Shown here piece after piece: positions 1-10,595 of a stretch of DNA of 64,000 nt. The DNA is taken from positions 930,001-994,000 of the forward strand of contig OX365934.1 in the NCBI GenBank assembly GCA_947243795.1. The letters run 5' to 3'. A program made the translations under genes and the position numbers. The notes beneath the pieces are model-generated. The model was not told the DNA's origin and did not search any database. It saw nothing but the letters and a program-made list of their open reading frames with translations. The stretch's first letter is position 1. Every line of letters starts with the position of its first letter. The DNA comes from Saccharomyces uvarum. Lineage: Eukaryota; Ascomycota; Saccharomycetes; Saccharomycetales; Saccharomycetaceae.

Positions 1-1701
1 TTCGGTATCTCTTAAAGAGATTGCTTTATCAAAATCTTTGCTTTCAATAGCAGTGGCGACAGATTTAGTTAATTTAACAGACTCAACCAATGGCATTCTG
101 ATAATCTTGTTTTCCAAAATACCGATCAATGGAGAAGGAGTTTCTGGAGTGAAATCTAAGACAGCCTTAACAGCGTCAACACCTTGCAAAGTAGCCAACC
201 ATCTGTCATGAGCAACAGCAGTACCACCTCTTTGGACATGACCTAGAATGGTGACTTTAGTGTCTAATCCTAAATCAACTAAGGCATCCTTAACATCGTT
301 GGCAGTGACTGGGTTCAATTGATCATCCAAGGCACCTTCGGCGACAATGATCGTGTTGTTTCTTCTACCCTTGCTTCTATGTCTTTGGCAAACTTCTTGT
401 AATTCTTCTTGCCATTTACCGTGAGGAACAGCTCTTTCAGGAATGAAAATATAGTCGGCACCAGTGGCAATACCAGCCATTAAGGCCAACCAACCACAAT
501 GTCTACCCATAACTTCGACAACGAAAGCACGAGAGTGAGATTTAGCGGTAGCATCGATGTAGTCGACCATTTCACAGATTCTTTCCAAGGCGGAATAAGC
601 ACCAATGGTAGAGTCGGTACCAGACATATCGTTATCAATAGAACCAACAAGACCAACAATGGATAAGTTCTTGAATGGAGCAACTTCTTCTTCAGTGAAT
701 CTGCCTTCAGCAACCAATTCTTCGACTAAAGATGGCCATTCGTGTCTAAATAGATCGGCACCGGTCAAAGAACCATCACCACCGCAAACAATCAAAGCAT
801 CGATACCTTGGGAAATCAAATTGCCTGCTGCTTGTCTACGACCTTCACGTTTTTTGAATTCCATGGAACGAGCAGTACCAATCAAAGTACCACCTTCACT
901 TAACCAACCTCTAACGTCTTCCCAGGCCATTTTCTTCAAGTATTTACCACCTCTTAGTAGACCTTCGTAACCTTCATAAACGGCGAAGACATCACAACCG
1001 AAATGAATACCTGTACGAACAACGGCACGAACGGCAGCGTTCATACCTGGAGAATCACCACCAGAAGTCATGACAGCGATCTTCTTCTTCTTTTGGGAAG
1101 AGCCCAATGTTTGTCTCAATAGATCTGAAGCATCAGAAGAGGCTTTAGAAAGGATTTCATCTTCAGAAGTGGCTTCCAAGAAAGCGTCCTTAGAAGTTGG
1201 AGCAGAATCAGTAGCGTTAGCCAAGCCTGAGAAAGTAATATTGTTACCCATTGGATCTTTCAAGAATACTAAAGTGTCAGACAATTTTTCGGCTTGTTTT
1301 GGGAATTGTTCGACAATTTTGTTCAAGTCAGTAGAGAAATAAGTGATTGTGGCAGTTTCATTTGTGTCGAAAGTTTCATCAATTGGGGCAGCCATCACTA
1401 AACGTATCTTCAACAAAGCACCTTGACTTTGAGCCTTGTTAGAGGCCTCTTGTTGTGGTATACGGAAACCAGAAGCATCCACTTCACTTAGCTTGAAAGA
1501 TTCTAACCAAACTTCTCTCAAGGAATCTTGAGAAGTACCTGAAGATAAGAGGCTGTTTTCACCATGTTTGAATTTGTTAAAATCTTTGACGGTGGCAAAG
1601 CCCAAAGTGTGGTAGAAGTGAATGGTCTTCTTGAAAAGAGCTTCATCATTGGTGATGATAGATCTGAATGCAACACCGTAACAAGAATCTTGAGATTGCA
1701 T
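1..1701 (-). CDS. PFK1: 6-phosphofructokinase alpha subunit, N-terminal 567 residues (cut by window edge)
   Basis: Alpha subunit of the cytosolic hetero-octameric phosphofructokinase, which phosphorylates fructose 6-phosphate to fructose 1,6-bisphosphate with ATP. The frame is open from the ATG at 1699-1701 to base 1, giving 567 of about 987 residues (yeast length from memory). Residues 1 to about 200 are the fungal glyoxalase-like N-terminal extension. The catalytic half then starts with MTSGGDSPGMN at 211. A second glycine motif, CGGDGSLTG, lies near 306; the catalytic SIDND has its Asp at 356 and 358; MGRHCGW follows near 398. The C-terminal regulatory half lies outside the window. Codon use is strongly biased toward optimal codons (TTG, AGA, GGT, GCT), as expected of an abundant glycolytic enzyme. 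PFK2 is excluded by the start MQSQDSCYG and by the synteny. Confidence 0.98.
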   Translation of the reverse strand, partial: MQSQDSCYGVAFRSIITNDEALFKKTIHFYHTLGFATVKDFNKFKHGENSLLSSGTSQDSLREVWLESFKLSEVDASGFRIPQQEASNKAQSQGALLKIRLVMAAPIDETFDTNETATITYFSTDLNKIVEQFPKQAEKLSDTLVFLKDPMGNNITFSGLANATDSAPTSKDAFLEATSEDEILSKASSDASDLLRQTLGSSQKKKKIAVMTSGGDSPGMNAAVRAVVRTGIHFGCDVFAVYEGYEGLLRGGKYLKKMAWEDVRGWLSEGGTLIGTARSMEFKKREGRRQAAGNLISQGIDALIVCGGDGSLTGADLFRHEWPSLVEELVAEGRFTEEEVAPFKNLSIVGLVGSIDNDMSGTDSTIGAYSALERICEMVDYIDATAKSHSRAFVVEVMGRHCGWLALMAGIATGADYIFIPERAVPHGKWQEELQEVCQRHRSKGRRNNTIIVAEGALDDQLNPVTANDVKDALVDLGLDTKVTILGHVQRGGTAVAHDRWLATLQGVDAVKAVLDFTPETPSPLIGILENKIIRMPLVESVKLTKSVATAIESKDFDKAISLRDTE

Positions 1702-2850
1702 ATTTGTTAATTGTTTCGTTTCAGATTATTTTAAATAAAATCTTCCCAGATAGTACTAAAATGAGGTAATTTGTCTAATATCTGTTTTGACTATGTCGAA
1801 ATAAAAAATAGAAAAAATTTTTCCTCCCTATATCGTTGTTCTTTCTTCAAATTCGTTTATCGTTTATGTACTAGGCGAAACTTGAGTAGACGACAATCCA
1901 AATAGAATTAACAGGCTTTTGTTGGTAGAAAACAATAATATCCTTTAGATATATCAGGTTTAAAGAGAAATTAAGAATCAAAGTCAAAAAAATAAAAATA
2001 AAAAAAAGATGATTAAACAAGAAATTAATAAAAAAAACTCCTTTATGAAGAGCAGAAGAATTTAATAGTTAAGATGAAAATAGAGCAAAATAAAAACAAA
2101 AGGATGAAAAAAAAAATGGTATTTATTTATTTTAAAAAGCATGTTGATGACGACAATGGAAAAAACCCGATTTCAACTTTCTCATCCTTATAATTGTGAA
2201 AGTTGATGCAAGTCGAGGTCAAATCGGATAACGCTGCGAATTGGGAAATTCCGCAATTCCGCAAGAAAAAAAACACAAAACGTGAAAACGTGATTGCGTT
2301 TTTTACAGGATCCGAAGAGATATAGCCAGCATATTAGGAAGATGGCAATGATCCCATTGACTAAGAATTACGTTAAGCGACCTGTTTGTCTGATAATTGC
2401 CGGCAAGCTTGATAGTCAATAGCGCATTGTATAAACTACTACTCTTGCTTACGTTTAAGGCTTCTTGATGAGCTATTAATTCTTTTACTAACCGCTATCT
2501 AGGAGCACGGTTTTGAAAATAAAGTGAAGAAAATATGAAGCTAAGATTCTAAAATAGTGGAAGCTGCAGGGAGCTGCGTGGTGTTTGGATTGAGGAATCC
2601 CGATATGTGTGTCCGTCGCTTTCAACGGATATGTCTTCTGTATATCGGGTAACAGTATATACCCACAGTTGGTAGAATACCTTGGAAGTAAGATCAAAGA
2701 AAAGACCAGATTAATGGCGTAAGTACAATTGGTAAAACTTACATGTACGGATGTTGATTTCATAATATAGAAGATATACGTAAAAAAAATGAGAGTGTAT
2801 AATATGCAAGGAGGGCCCGTTAAGAATGAAACTCCAGTATCTATCATTCA
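1702..2850. promoter_or_regulatory. PFK1 upstream region and YAP1802 3' flank
   Basis: This 1.15-kb stretch separates PFK1 from YAP1802, both on the minus strand. The half near PFK1 is A/T-rich with long A runs (about 1980-2130). Direct copies of AATTCCGC occur near 2246-2262. A Reb1-type CGGGTAA is at 2646-2652, about 950 bp upstream of the PFK1 ATG. A 119-codon ATG-started frame on the minus strand (2488-2847) directly follows the YAP1802 stop codons. It has no recognisable domain and may be chance; see findings. Confidence 0.5.
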
Positions 2851-2884
2851 TTATATATCTATTAAATTCGAATTTTCTTGCTGC

Positions 2885-2915
<31 letters not shown>

Positions 2916-4638
2916 GAATGGGGACAAACGCGGTGGGGATCATGACGTACCCGGTTTGTTGGTCTTGCATAGCTTGTTGTTGCTGTATACCAGTGGAGGC
3001 ATACTGTACTTGCCCAGCCTGTGAACCAGTCATGTATGTCCCCATTGGTGCTGCCATCATGTTTTGTACTTGAAATGGGTTACCTGTTTGATGCTGAGCA
3101 AGAACCGGGGTGGTCTGTGCTTGCTGTAGCGTAAATGGGTTCGGGGGTTCATGAGGCTGTTGATGTTCTCTGCCAATATTCTCCAATGAAAACGGATTGT
3201 TAGAGCCTGTTTTCGTTGGCTCCATAGTCGTTGCCATTTGGTTGCTATCGGTAGTTGTATAGCCACCAAATCCTGACCCAGTGAAATTTGGAGTGTACTG
3301 GAGATTGGAGGCGTACATCCCAGTTTGCTGGCCATTCAAATTTGGTGTTACTGGTACCTGCGCTTGTTGCTGTTGTTCTTGTTGTAGTTGTTCTTGTTGT
3401 TGTTGTTGCTGTTGTAGTTGCTGTTGTAGTTGTTGTTGTTGTTGTAGTTGTAGTTGTAGTTGTTGTTGTTGTTGCTGCTGCTGCTGTTGCTGTTGCTGTA
3501 TCAAGAACGGGTTACCGGTTTGTTGTGGGATTTGGGCGGTCAGTTGAGGTTGTGCTGGCTCGAAAGAAAAAGTATCGTTATTTACATCTTGTTGTTGCGA
3601 GCCAAACGGGTTGTACGCATCCTGTGGAACGGTGGGAGAAATGAGCAGTTGTTGTTGTTGTAGTTGTTGCTCCAAGAGCTTCTTTTGTTCCCTTATCTGT
3701 TGCAGCTTCTGCTGCGCTATGGATCTATTGCCGTTGTTACTATCGTAATTGGCGGTACTGGTACTGCTAACGATAGCAGACGTCTTCCTGTCTTGTTGTT
3801 GTTCTTTTTGTTGAAGAGGCTCGCCTCTTTGTCTCTTCGTTTCCTCCCTTAAGTGGTCTTCCAAAGATTTAATCAATTTCGTGGTGATATGCTTGATCAC
3901 TGGGATTTTCAAACCGACGGATTTACCTATCTTCAGATATCTTACCACATACTCAGTCATGTCCACAAAATCCTTATAAAGATCCAGCGTTCTCTTGGCG
4001 TGCTCGATGGATAGTTCAAAAAATGATTCCAACAGTGTAATAACACCTTCGTTGAGGGCATTGTATAAGGCTAATAGATCTTGTACTAGCAATTGGAAAG
4101 CATACAATAGCAAGTGGTTTTCCAGATCCGGAGTAGAGTATCGGTTTCTTATCAAAGCATTTATTTGAATTTCTAGCGACTCGACATGGTCCAACTCTTC
4201 ATCCATGGTCAGTTGATCTCTACTGCCCAATTTCAACGAGGAATAATTGTTTCGTACGTGGTCCATACGTAGTCTACCATACTCCTCGCAACGGACCTTC
4301 AAGTATTCATCGTACTTCTGCAGCGCCTTCATATCGTTGGAAGACCATTTGGAAGTATGCGAGATTTTCCTTAACTGGAACACGTTCAAATTGTGAGAAT
4401 AGTGTCTTAGCGTAACGTCTTTTTCGCCTTGCTGGATCATTAGGTGCAGCACAACCAGCGCCTTATATACAATGGTCCACGCCGTATCAGACAACCTCAC
4501 GTCCAAGGTGTTAGTGATCTCTTGGAACTCACGGGGATTCGAAGTGCCCAGGAGAATGGGGTCCACGTATTTTTGCTTTGGGGGAGCCATCTTTATCTTG
4601 GTCGCCCCCTTCACCAGCTTGGCATACGATGAAGACAT
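2851..4638 (-). CDS. YAP1802: AP180-type clathrin assembly protein Yap1802
   Basis: Endocytic adaptor that binds PtdIns(4,5)P2 and clathrin at the plasma membrane. The N-terminal ANTH domain covers about residues 1-280. The long low-complexity tail carries five NPF motifs (343, 376, 481, 500 and 520), the ligands of EH-domain proteins such as Pan1 and Ede1. It ends in LIDI (592-595), a clathrin-box-like C-terminus. Glutamine runs lie at about 381-426 and 575-587. At 595 aa it is longer than the 568 aa I recall for S. cerevisiae; the excess appears to be in the Gln runs. The ATG at 4636-4638 opens MSSSYAKLVKGATK, the proper ANTH start. The stop is TAA followed at once by TGA. YAP1801 is the whole-genome-duplication paralogue; this locus and its neighbours fit YAP1802. 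Confidence 0.97.
3363..3498 (-). repeat. CAG/CAA trinucleotide tract coding for Gln in YAP1802
   Basis: On the plus strand this reads as TTG/CTG/TAG triplets; on the gene strand they code Gln with interspersed Leu and Glu (about residues 381-426). A second tract at about 2877-2916 codes residues 575-587. Mixed CAA and CAG codons should make the tract more stable than a pure repeat. Antisense frames over it read as poly-Val or poly-Cys and are not genes. Confidence 0.85.
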
Positions 4639-5441
4639 GATTCGGCAAACACGTTTATGTATGTATTATAGGGGTAGCGGAAAGGGTCACGTCTTTTAGC
4701 TTTCCTATGTTATGTTGCTGCTCTAGCTTTTAATAAAAGGGCAACAAATGGCACTGTTCTTACAGAATCTGATTTTCTTTACCTGAATCACTTCCAAGTT
4801 AAACCGCTCGAAGCAAGATTGAGGAGCGAACTTCTACCTCGAGTACGAACAAGAAACTTTTTCCACGCAGCTAGAAACCTAATCTTCCCCTCTGTCAAAG
4901 CAAAACCAAAACAAAGCCATTCTGGGAAAAAAACTGAAAAATTGCAGAAACTGAAAAAAAAAAAATAAAAAAAATAAAAGTAGTTACCCCCCCCCACCCA
5001 CTCATAGAGATCCGGGTAAATATTAGTCCCTTTTTTTTCTCTTGTTTGGGACAATTACCCCGCTGAAACCCCTCACTTTCAAGTCCCCCCGCTTTTATTT
5101 ATCCCGCCAATCGGAAATTGCGGCTTTGCGTCATTCCGTGGACGGGCCGGGCTGAGCCGCTCCTTGGTTGGGTCATTCAAGGCGAACGGCTAAGGAGAGC
5201 ACGTATAAGCGCAAAACAAGCGTGAACAAGTCATATATATACGCGGCTGCAAGGTTTGCTTCTCTTCAAACGATAAGTCACATTGTTCTTGAGATATTGG
5301 GGAAACTTTTATTGAACATCACAGCAACAAAATTTTTAATATAAAAAAGAGAATATTACCAGTCTCTAAAACTACTGCTACTAGTACTATTACTGCTACT
5401 TCTAAGCACACAAACACACACGCTTTAACACACACCTAATA
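4639..5441. promoter_or_regulatory. Divergent YAP1802-MPC3 promoter region
   Basis: An 803-bp divergent promoter. Facing MPC3 are STRE cores (CCCCT at 4887-4891 and 5069-5073), a Reb1-type CGGGTAA at 5013-5019, a full match to the Mig1 consensus on the minus strand (CCCCGCTTTT at 5087-5096), and a TATATATA at 5234-5241, about 200 bp before the MPC3 ATG. The STRE and Mig1 sites fit a glucose-repressed, stress-induced gene. An A-rich tract (about 4957-4980) and a C9 run (4987-4995) lie mid-region and may keep nucleosomes off. Confidence 0.6.
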
Positions 5442-5879
5442 ATGTCAGCATCAGCTTTTAATTCTGCCTTTAGGAGATTTTTGAACAGTGAGACGGGGCC
5501 CAAGACTGTCCACTTTTGGGCGCCCACTTTGAAATGGGGGTTAGTCTTTGCAGGGCTAAACGATATAAAGAGACCCGTGGAGAAGGTATCCGGGGTACAG
5601 AACCTGTCCTTATTGGCTACGGCGCTTATTTGGACGCGTTGGTCGTTTGTCATCAAGCCCAAGAACTACCTGCTTGCCTCCGTAAACTTCTTCCTGGGTT
5701 GCACTGCCGGGTACCATCTAACAAGGATTGCCAACTTTAGGATACGGAATGGGGACACGTACAAACAAGTTCTTCACTATATAATAAAGGGGGAGACGCC
5801 TGCGGCTGTCGCGGCAAAGTCCGCATCTGGCTCGATGAATAACGGTGTTATTAGCGCTAATCCGTCTATAACGCACTGA
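5442..5879 (+). CDS. MPC3: Mitochondrial pyruvate carrier subunit Mpc3
   Basis: Subunit of the inner-membrane pyruvate carrier. In yeast Mpc3 pairs with Mpc1 during respiratory growth in place of Mpc2. The 145-aa protein is the expected size. It shows the MPC family core: GPKTVHFWAPTLKWGLVFAG (18-37), then NLSLLATALIWTRWSFVI and NYLLASVNFFLGCTAGYHLTR, which form short membrane helices. The C-terminal tail (about 120-145) is Ala/Ser-rich and not conserved in the family. The ATG at 5442 gives the standard MSASAFNSAFRRFLNSETG start. The family is matched clearly; the choice of MPC3 over MPC2 rests on synteny next to LSC2 and YAP1802. The promoter has Mig1-type and STRE sites, consistent with induction off glucose. 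Confidence 0.95.
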   Translation: MSASAFNSAFRRFLNSETGPKTVHFWAPTLKWGLVFAGLNDIKRPVEKVSGVQNLSLLATALIWTRWSFVIKPKNYLLASVNFFLGCTAGYHLTRIANFRIRNGDTYKQVLHYIIKGETPAAVAAKSASGSMNNGVISANPSITH

Positions 5880-5985
5880 TCTAAATAAAAGAAATCATCT
5901 CCTCGAACTCGCATATTTTTTTTTTGATGAAATTTATGACCCATTATATATTCCTTTCCATAGTTTAACTCACATATTTTACACC

Positions 5986-5996
5986 TAAATGTAAAA
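5986..5996 (-). other. Perfect ARS consensus match in a convergent intergenic
   Basis: On the minus strand this is an 11/11 match to WTTTAYRTTTW. It lies in the A/T-rich 287 bp between the convergent MPC3 and LSC2 genes, a common setting for yeast origins. A match alone is weak, since such 11-mers are frequent in A/T-rich DNA. Confidence 0.25.
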
Positions 5997-6166
5997 ATTA
6001 AATTATAAATTATATTAAAATAAAAGTATAAAACAGAAAAATCAATAATAAGAAATCTTTTTTTAAAGAATATATATATGTATATATATAAGAGAGAAAG
6101 CCTTATCGATAGTTAAAATAAACCAATTTTTTTTACCGGTTATTTTTCTTTGGTCACTTGACGAAT

Positions 6167-7450
6167 TTAGCTTTGTGTCAATTCAACAACCTTTTTAGCG
6201 GCAGGGTCTAGTTCGTCAAATGAGTAAATCTTCACACCAGACTTCTTGATGATCTCGCAACCTTCATCGACTTTAGTACCTTGTAAACGAGCAACAATGG
6301 GAACTCTAACCTCCAGTTCCCTGGCAGCTTCCACAAGTCCCAAGGCAACGTAGTCACATCTAACAATACCACCAAAGATATTGACGAAAATCGCGTCCAC
6401 GTTCTTGTTGGACAAGATCAGCTCGAAACCCTGCTTAATGGTCTCTGGCGTGGCGCCACCACCGCAATCCAAAAAGTTGGCTGGGTCTCCTCCATTCAAC
6501 TTGATGACATCCATAGTTGCCATGGCCAAGCCGGCACCATTGACTAGACATCCAATGTTACCCTTCAATTTGACGAAATTCAAATCATACTTCTTTGCCT
6601 TGACTTCATCGGGATCTTCCTGTGATAGGTCTCTCCAAGAGTATATCTTCTCTTGTCTGAACGAGGCGTTATCATCAAACCCGAATTTAGCGTCTGTACA
6701 CATGACCTTGTGGTTTGGGTCATGCTCAATCTCACTCAAAGGATTGATCTCCACTTGCGTGGCATCTCTTTCCATGAATATCTTGTACAAATTAGATACG
6801 GTCTTTGCTGCTTCATCTTGTGCACCAGAGGTGAAACCAAGACTCTTGGCCACATCCTTGGCCATTTTTGGACTCAACCCCTCTGAGGTTTCAATGGAAA
6901 ACTTCTTAATGGCATCTGGATTCTTCTCGGCCACTTCTTCAATATTCATACCACCTTCACTGGATGCAATGATCATAGGTTTTCTAGTTTGTCTATCCAT
7001 CAAAATAGACAAGTAGGCTTCATGCTTAGTGTCTACTTTTTTCACTATATAAACCGCAGATACAGGTTTCCCGGCATTTCCCGTTTGTTTGGTAATCAAG
7101 TTGTGGTTCAGCATTTCCTTTGCAACCTCTTCTGCTTGTTGAGGGCCTTCGATCATATGAACACCACTCTTGTAACCGGTGTCGAAGTGACCCTTACCTC
7201 TACCTCCGGTTAATGCCTGTGCCTTGATGACCAATTCCTTAGTGTTCAATTTCTTAGCTGCATCAAAAGCCTCTTCGGGGGTGAATGCTGGAAACCCATC
7301 TGGAGTGCCGATTCCATATTCTCTCAATAGCTCAGCAGACCTATACTCGTGAATAGACAAGTGTCTCTTTGCTTGGTACGCGGTTTGCGCACTCAGCTTG
7401 CTCAACTGTCCACACTTCGACAGTAGGGATAACGATTTTCTTGAAAGCAT
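6167..7450 (-). CDS. LSC2: Succinyl-CoA ligase beta subunit, mitochondrial
   Basis: Beta subunit of the ADP-forming succinyl-CoA synthetase, which with Lsc1 makes ATP from succinyl-CoA in the TCA cycle. It is 427 aa. Residues 1 to about 30 (Ser, Lys and Arg, no acids) are a mitochondrial presequence. The mature protein starts with the typical LSIHEYRSAELLREYGI. An ATP-grasp domain follows, with ALTGGRGKGHFDTG near 79-92 and the metal-binding VEINPLSEIEHD near 235. The CoA-ligase domain includes GCLVNGAGLAMATMD (near 300) and IFGGIVRCD (near 357). The ATG at 7448-7450 starts the presequence. The 423-bp upstream region to SDA1 shows no site I would defend. Confidence 0.98.
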   Translation of the reverse strand: MLSRKSLSLLSKCGQLSKLSAQTAYQAKRHLSIHEYRSAELLREYGIGTPDGFPAFTPEEAFDAAKKLNTKELVIKAQALTGGRGKGHFDTGYKSGVHMIEGPQQAEEVAKEMLNHNLITKQTGNAGKPVSAVYIVKKVDTKHEAYLSILMDRQTRKPMIIASSEGGMNIEEVAEKNPDAIKKFSIETSEGLSPKMAKDVAKSLGFTSGAQDEAAKTVSNLYKIFMERDATQVEINPLSEIEHDPNHKVMCTDAKFGFDDNASFRQEKIYSWRDLSQEDPDEVKAKKYDLNFVKLKGNIGCLVNGAGLAMATMDVIKLNGGDPANFLDCGGGATPETIKQGFELILSNKNVDAIFVNIFGGIVRCDYVALGLVEAARELEVRVPIVARLQGTKVDEGCEIIKKSGVKIYSFDELDPAAKKVVELTQS

Positions 7451-7873
7451 CCTGTTCTGTTTATATACCTTCCAACTCTATCCTTTCAAACCGATTGCTT
7501 CTCGACGTTTGAAAACCGAACAAGAAACTATTCGAATTTTCTGTCTTTCGCTTACTGTGTTTCCACTTCGAGAAAGAACTTCAAAATATCGATAAGGAAA
7601 ACACCGATCTTATATAAAACCTCAAAGACGTTGGCTTCACGGCAACTAAAACAAACCAACTTTTAGAGCGCTCGCTCCGGCACTGCGGGGAAATCCGAAA
7701 ATTCCCGATGCCATTGCAGTTAACATACTTGGTGCATTTTGAGAAAAAAAGTACAATATGTTTATTATCTATTCGATATTCCACCCACGATAACCGGGTT
7801 CTTGTACAATATGAAAGAGTGGATATACCTATATATGTGTATGTATATGAATATGGCTCTGAGGAGAAGTTAT
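7451..7873. promoter_or_regulatory. LSC2 promoter and SDA1 3' flank
   Basis: Both flanking genes are on the minus strand. I looked for HAP (CCAAT) and Reb1 sites and found no convincing one. An alternating TA-rich stretch near 7828-7850 probably belongs to the SDA1 3' end. Confidence 0.35.
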
Positions 7874-10177
7874 CTAGTACCCCTTCTTCTTTTGTTTCGA
7901 GATATGTGCACGTAACACTACTTGTTTGTCTCGTAATGACATTTTTTGTTTAGTTCTGACGGATCTCTTGTGAATAGACATGACATAATTCTTTCTTCTT
8001 TCCTTTTCTCTGTTGGTAGTGGAACGAACATTGTCACGCTTACCACGTCTGCTACCGAACTTATCTCTTCCTTCACGACCTTCCAGCACTTTTTGTAATC
8101 TTTCTTCACGTGATTGCTTGTATCTGATAGGACCGGTTAGTGTGTTTGAATCGACTAGCTCTTCACGTCTGTCCTGCTTGTGGACACCCATGATTTTAGA
8201 AACACTATCTTCATTACGCAATTCTTGTAATTTGGCGAAATCGGCAGGAGTTAAAATACGGGTGGAAGCAATTTCACGGAAAGCAGCTTCGGGATCCATG
8301 TCCATAGTTTCTTGCTTCTTCTTTTCTTCTTTATCTTCATCATCGCCGCTTAATTCCAGGTCGGAATCTACTTCTTTTTCCTCAACTTTATCCTTTTCTT
8401 CGTCACTATCTTCCATATTGACTTCGTATTCTTTGTCACTGTCCATGGTGACCCATTCACCATCGACATCTCCGTCTTGACCGCCGACATCTATTTCCCA
8501 GTTGGCCTCTATATCCTCGTCTTCATCTTCGTCACCATTTTCTTTCTTCCATTTGGCTAATAGTTCAATACCAGCAATCCCTTGGACGTTGTTTTCAACA
8601 CCAAATTGTGGTCTTCTTGAATCTTTACCTTCCCTCCTGGCTCCTTGAACTTCCATGGCAGCATTCTTACCACGATCTTTCTTTTTCAACATTTCCGGTG
8701 CAACGTCTCTATATAGCGCTATCAACGACTTGGCAGCCATGTTAACACCTTTAGCTTTAGATCCCTTATACTCTACCAAATCTTGCAACAAGATTTCATC
8801 AATGGATAATGGTGCACGAGAACATATTTCTCTAATGGTATTAAGACCAGCAGCAGCAACTTCATTGGCGACACCATCTGATACGAACTCATCGGCAATT
8901 TTTCTAACCATGACAGTAATAACTTCAGGTGGAATAAGATCATGACAAGCTTGAGCGCATGCTGACATGATTCTAGTAACATCTCTTTGCTTTGGAGTTA
9001 GATACTTTAAGAAGAATGTGTAAATGCCCAAAACAATCAACTTATGTGTACCGATTAGCCTTGATAGCAAATGCATCAAAGATATTTTTTGTTCGAGGTC
9101 AAATTTGTTTTTCGTTTTACCTGAAAGATGTTCCTTAAATAATTTTTCGGCAAACCCTTGTGGATCTCTTAAAAGGTGGATGGCACTGAAATTCAAGTAA
9201 CCTTGTGGAGTACCTGGACCATTCTTCTGCTTTTTCTTGACAGTTTTTATGGCATTTTCTAGCTTTTTACCACGTCTACCTGATTTTTTGTTAACTTGCA
9301 TCTTATGCTTTAAGGCATCTAAATCAAATCCATCTTCATCATCCGATTTTTCTTCAAAATTTTCTTCACGCTCTCTATCAGCATCTAAGAAAAACATTAC
9401 ACCTGACATGGCAATCTTAACATCTTGGTGTAATGCGGCTTGGGTCATAATTTCTACAGTTCTTGAATCATCCCAGATACCACGTCTCCAAAGCTCTCTA
9501 GTTAATTTTGTGGCCCAAACACCTTGAGAATCTGGTTTATCTAACAGATTAAAGCAAACTGCCTGCGTGGATTTGTTTAATTTTTGGTTCTTACCATTAG
9601 TGTTACAACTCCTCAATAAGGAGATTAAATTCGTATAGATGATCTTTCTCAACTCCTTAGCATGTGAATTGGCACCAAGGGAATTACCATGGGAAGAGTA
9701 AGCCACCAGTAATGGAAATAAACTTTGAATCAATTCCTCAGCGGTAATGACGTTTTTGTTTCTCAACATTGTTAAGCAACTTAAGATTTTTTCCTTCAAT
9801 TCAAATGGCAATGACTTATGATGTTCCAATAGAAGCTGCTTTAACTCGGAGGGAAAGTTTGCAGTCTCACGTGGAAAACATGAACAGACCTGGGATACGA
9901 AACCAACCAATTCAATAAGTTGAGAAGTTGAAGTGCTGATAGTGGTACCATTACTCCCTGCCATCGTAGAAGAACCATTTCCTGCAACTAGCCCGTTAGT
10001 AGCGGCGGCAGAATCACCACCAGTAAGACCATTTAGCATAAATATGTCCCTCAAGGATTCATAGTGTGCATACTGTTGAAGAAACTCCTCTTGATAGGAC
10101 TCTGGATCACGTTTTACCAAATTCTGCAAAAGAATAATATTTGTTGGGAGCATAGCAGCTCTGCTTCTTCTACCCAT
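7874..10177 (-). CDS. SDA1: Sda1, 60S pre-ribosome assembly and export factor
   Basis: Essential nuclear protein of pre-60S particles, needed for 60S biogenesis, actin organisation and passage through Start. The 767-aa length equals that of the S. cerevisiae protein as I remember it. The N-terminal two thirds are an alpha-helical repeat region (the SDA1 N-terminal domain), including the segment from [15 protein letters not shown]-like residues through [21 protein letters not shown] strongly acidic stretch runs from about 545 to 640 ([29 protein letters not shown]). The last 100 residues are basic ([20 protein letters not shown]), as in other ribosome assembly factors. The ATG at 10175-10177 is the only sensible start. 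Its promoter carries the PAC and RRPE pair of the ribosome-biogenesis regulon. Confidence 0.97.
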   Translation of the reverse strand: MGRRSRAAMLPTNIILLQNLVKRDPESYQEEFLQQYAHYESLRDIFMLNGLTGGDSAAATNGLVAGNGSSTMAGSNGTTISTSTSQLIELVGFVSQVCSCFPRETANFPSELKQLLLEHHKSLPFELKEKILSCLTMLRNKNVITAEELIQSLFPLLVAYSSHGNSLGANSHAKELRKIIYTNLISLLRSCNTNGKNQKLNKSTQAVCFNLLDKPDSQGVWATKLTRELWRRGIWDDSRTVEIMTQAALHQDVKIAMSGVMFFLDADREREENFEEKSDDEDGFDLDALKHKMQVNKKSGRRGKKLENAIKTVKKKQKNGPGTPQGYLNFSAIHLLRDPQGFAEKLFKEHLSGKTKNKFDLEQKISLMHLLSRLIGTHKLIVLGIYTFFLKYLTPKQRDVTRIMSACAQACHDLIPPEVITVMVRKIADEFVSDGVANEVAAAGLNTIREICSRAPLSIDEILLQDLVEYKGSKAKGVNMAAKSLIALYRDVAPEMLKKKDRGKNAAMEVQGARREGKDSRRPQFGVENNVQGIAGIELLAKWKKENGDEDEDEDIEANWEIDVGGQDGDVDGEWVTMDSDKEYEVNMEDSDEEKDKVEEKEVDSDLELSGDDEDKEEKKKQETMDMDPEAAFREIASTRILTPADFAKLQELRNEDSVSKIMGVHKQDRREELVDSNTLTGPIRYKQSREERLQKVLEGREGRDKFGSRRGKRDNVRSTTNREKERRKNYVMSIHKRSVRTKQKMSLRDKQVVLRAHISKQKKKGY

Positions 10178-10309
10178 CTTTGATGTCTTTTGGTCGTCTT
10201 TATCGGTATTGTTCCTTATACACAGATTAACACTAACAAGTTAACCAATTAAATAACCTATTTTCTATCAAAAAACCTCCTATCTACTCCATATACAATG
10301 TCTATTTTT

Positions 10310-10336
10310 GCGATGAGATGGCTTTAAAATTTTTCA
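10310..10336 (+). promoter_or_regulatory. PAC and RRPE elements of the SDA1 promoter
   Basis: GCGATGAG at 10310-10317 is an exact PAC core (bound by Dot6 and Tod6), and AAAATTTTTCA at 10326-10336 is an exact RRPE (bound by Stb3) in reverse orientation. They lie 9 bp apart, about 135-160 bp upstream of the SDA1 ATG. A Reb1-type TTACCCG at 10387-10393 lies just beyond. The trio is typical of ribosome-biogenesis genes. The rest of the 10178-10595 gap (418 bp) is A/T-rich BRF1 3' flank. Confidence 0.85.
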
Positions 10337-10595
10337 CTTAGCCGACCAAAAAAAAGAAAGGAAAAAAAGCGAGAAAACATTCTGCCTTACCCGACTACAA
10401 TGAGATAAATAATGATAAATAGTATATCAAATTCATTAAAATTAAGGAGTTACACATATTGAAGAACCAACCGCGTCTTCTAAAATTCCTGTGTTTTCAC
10501 TCGACATATTTCTGATAGATAAAACTAAGAATGTGAAGATGTGCTCATCGTTTAGCTTTGCTTTTGATTTTACTTTTGCTTTTTTAAACTATTGG

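Noticed and set aside
3281-3644. Plus-strand frames of 88-118 codons rich in Cys or Val
   Set aside because: They are the antisense reading of the YAP1802 Gln tract. Composition explains the open frame.
6381-7016. 211-codon plus-strand frame inside LSC2
   Set aside because: Antisense to a conserved coding region; no recognisable domain of its own.
8013-8480. 155-codon plus-strand frame inside SDA1
   Set aside because: Ser-rich product is the complement of the acidic SDA1 segment.
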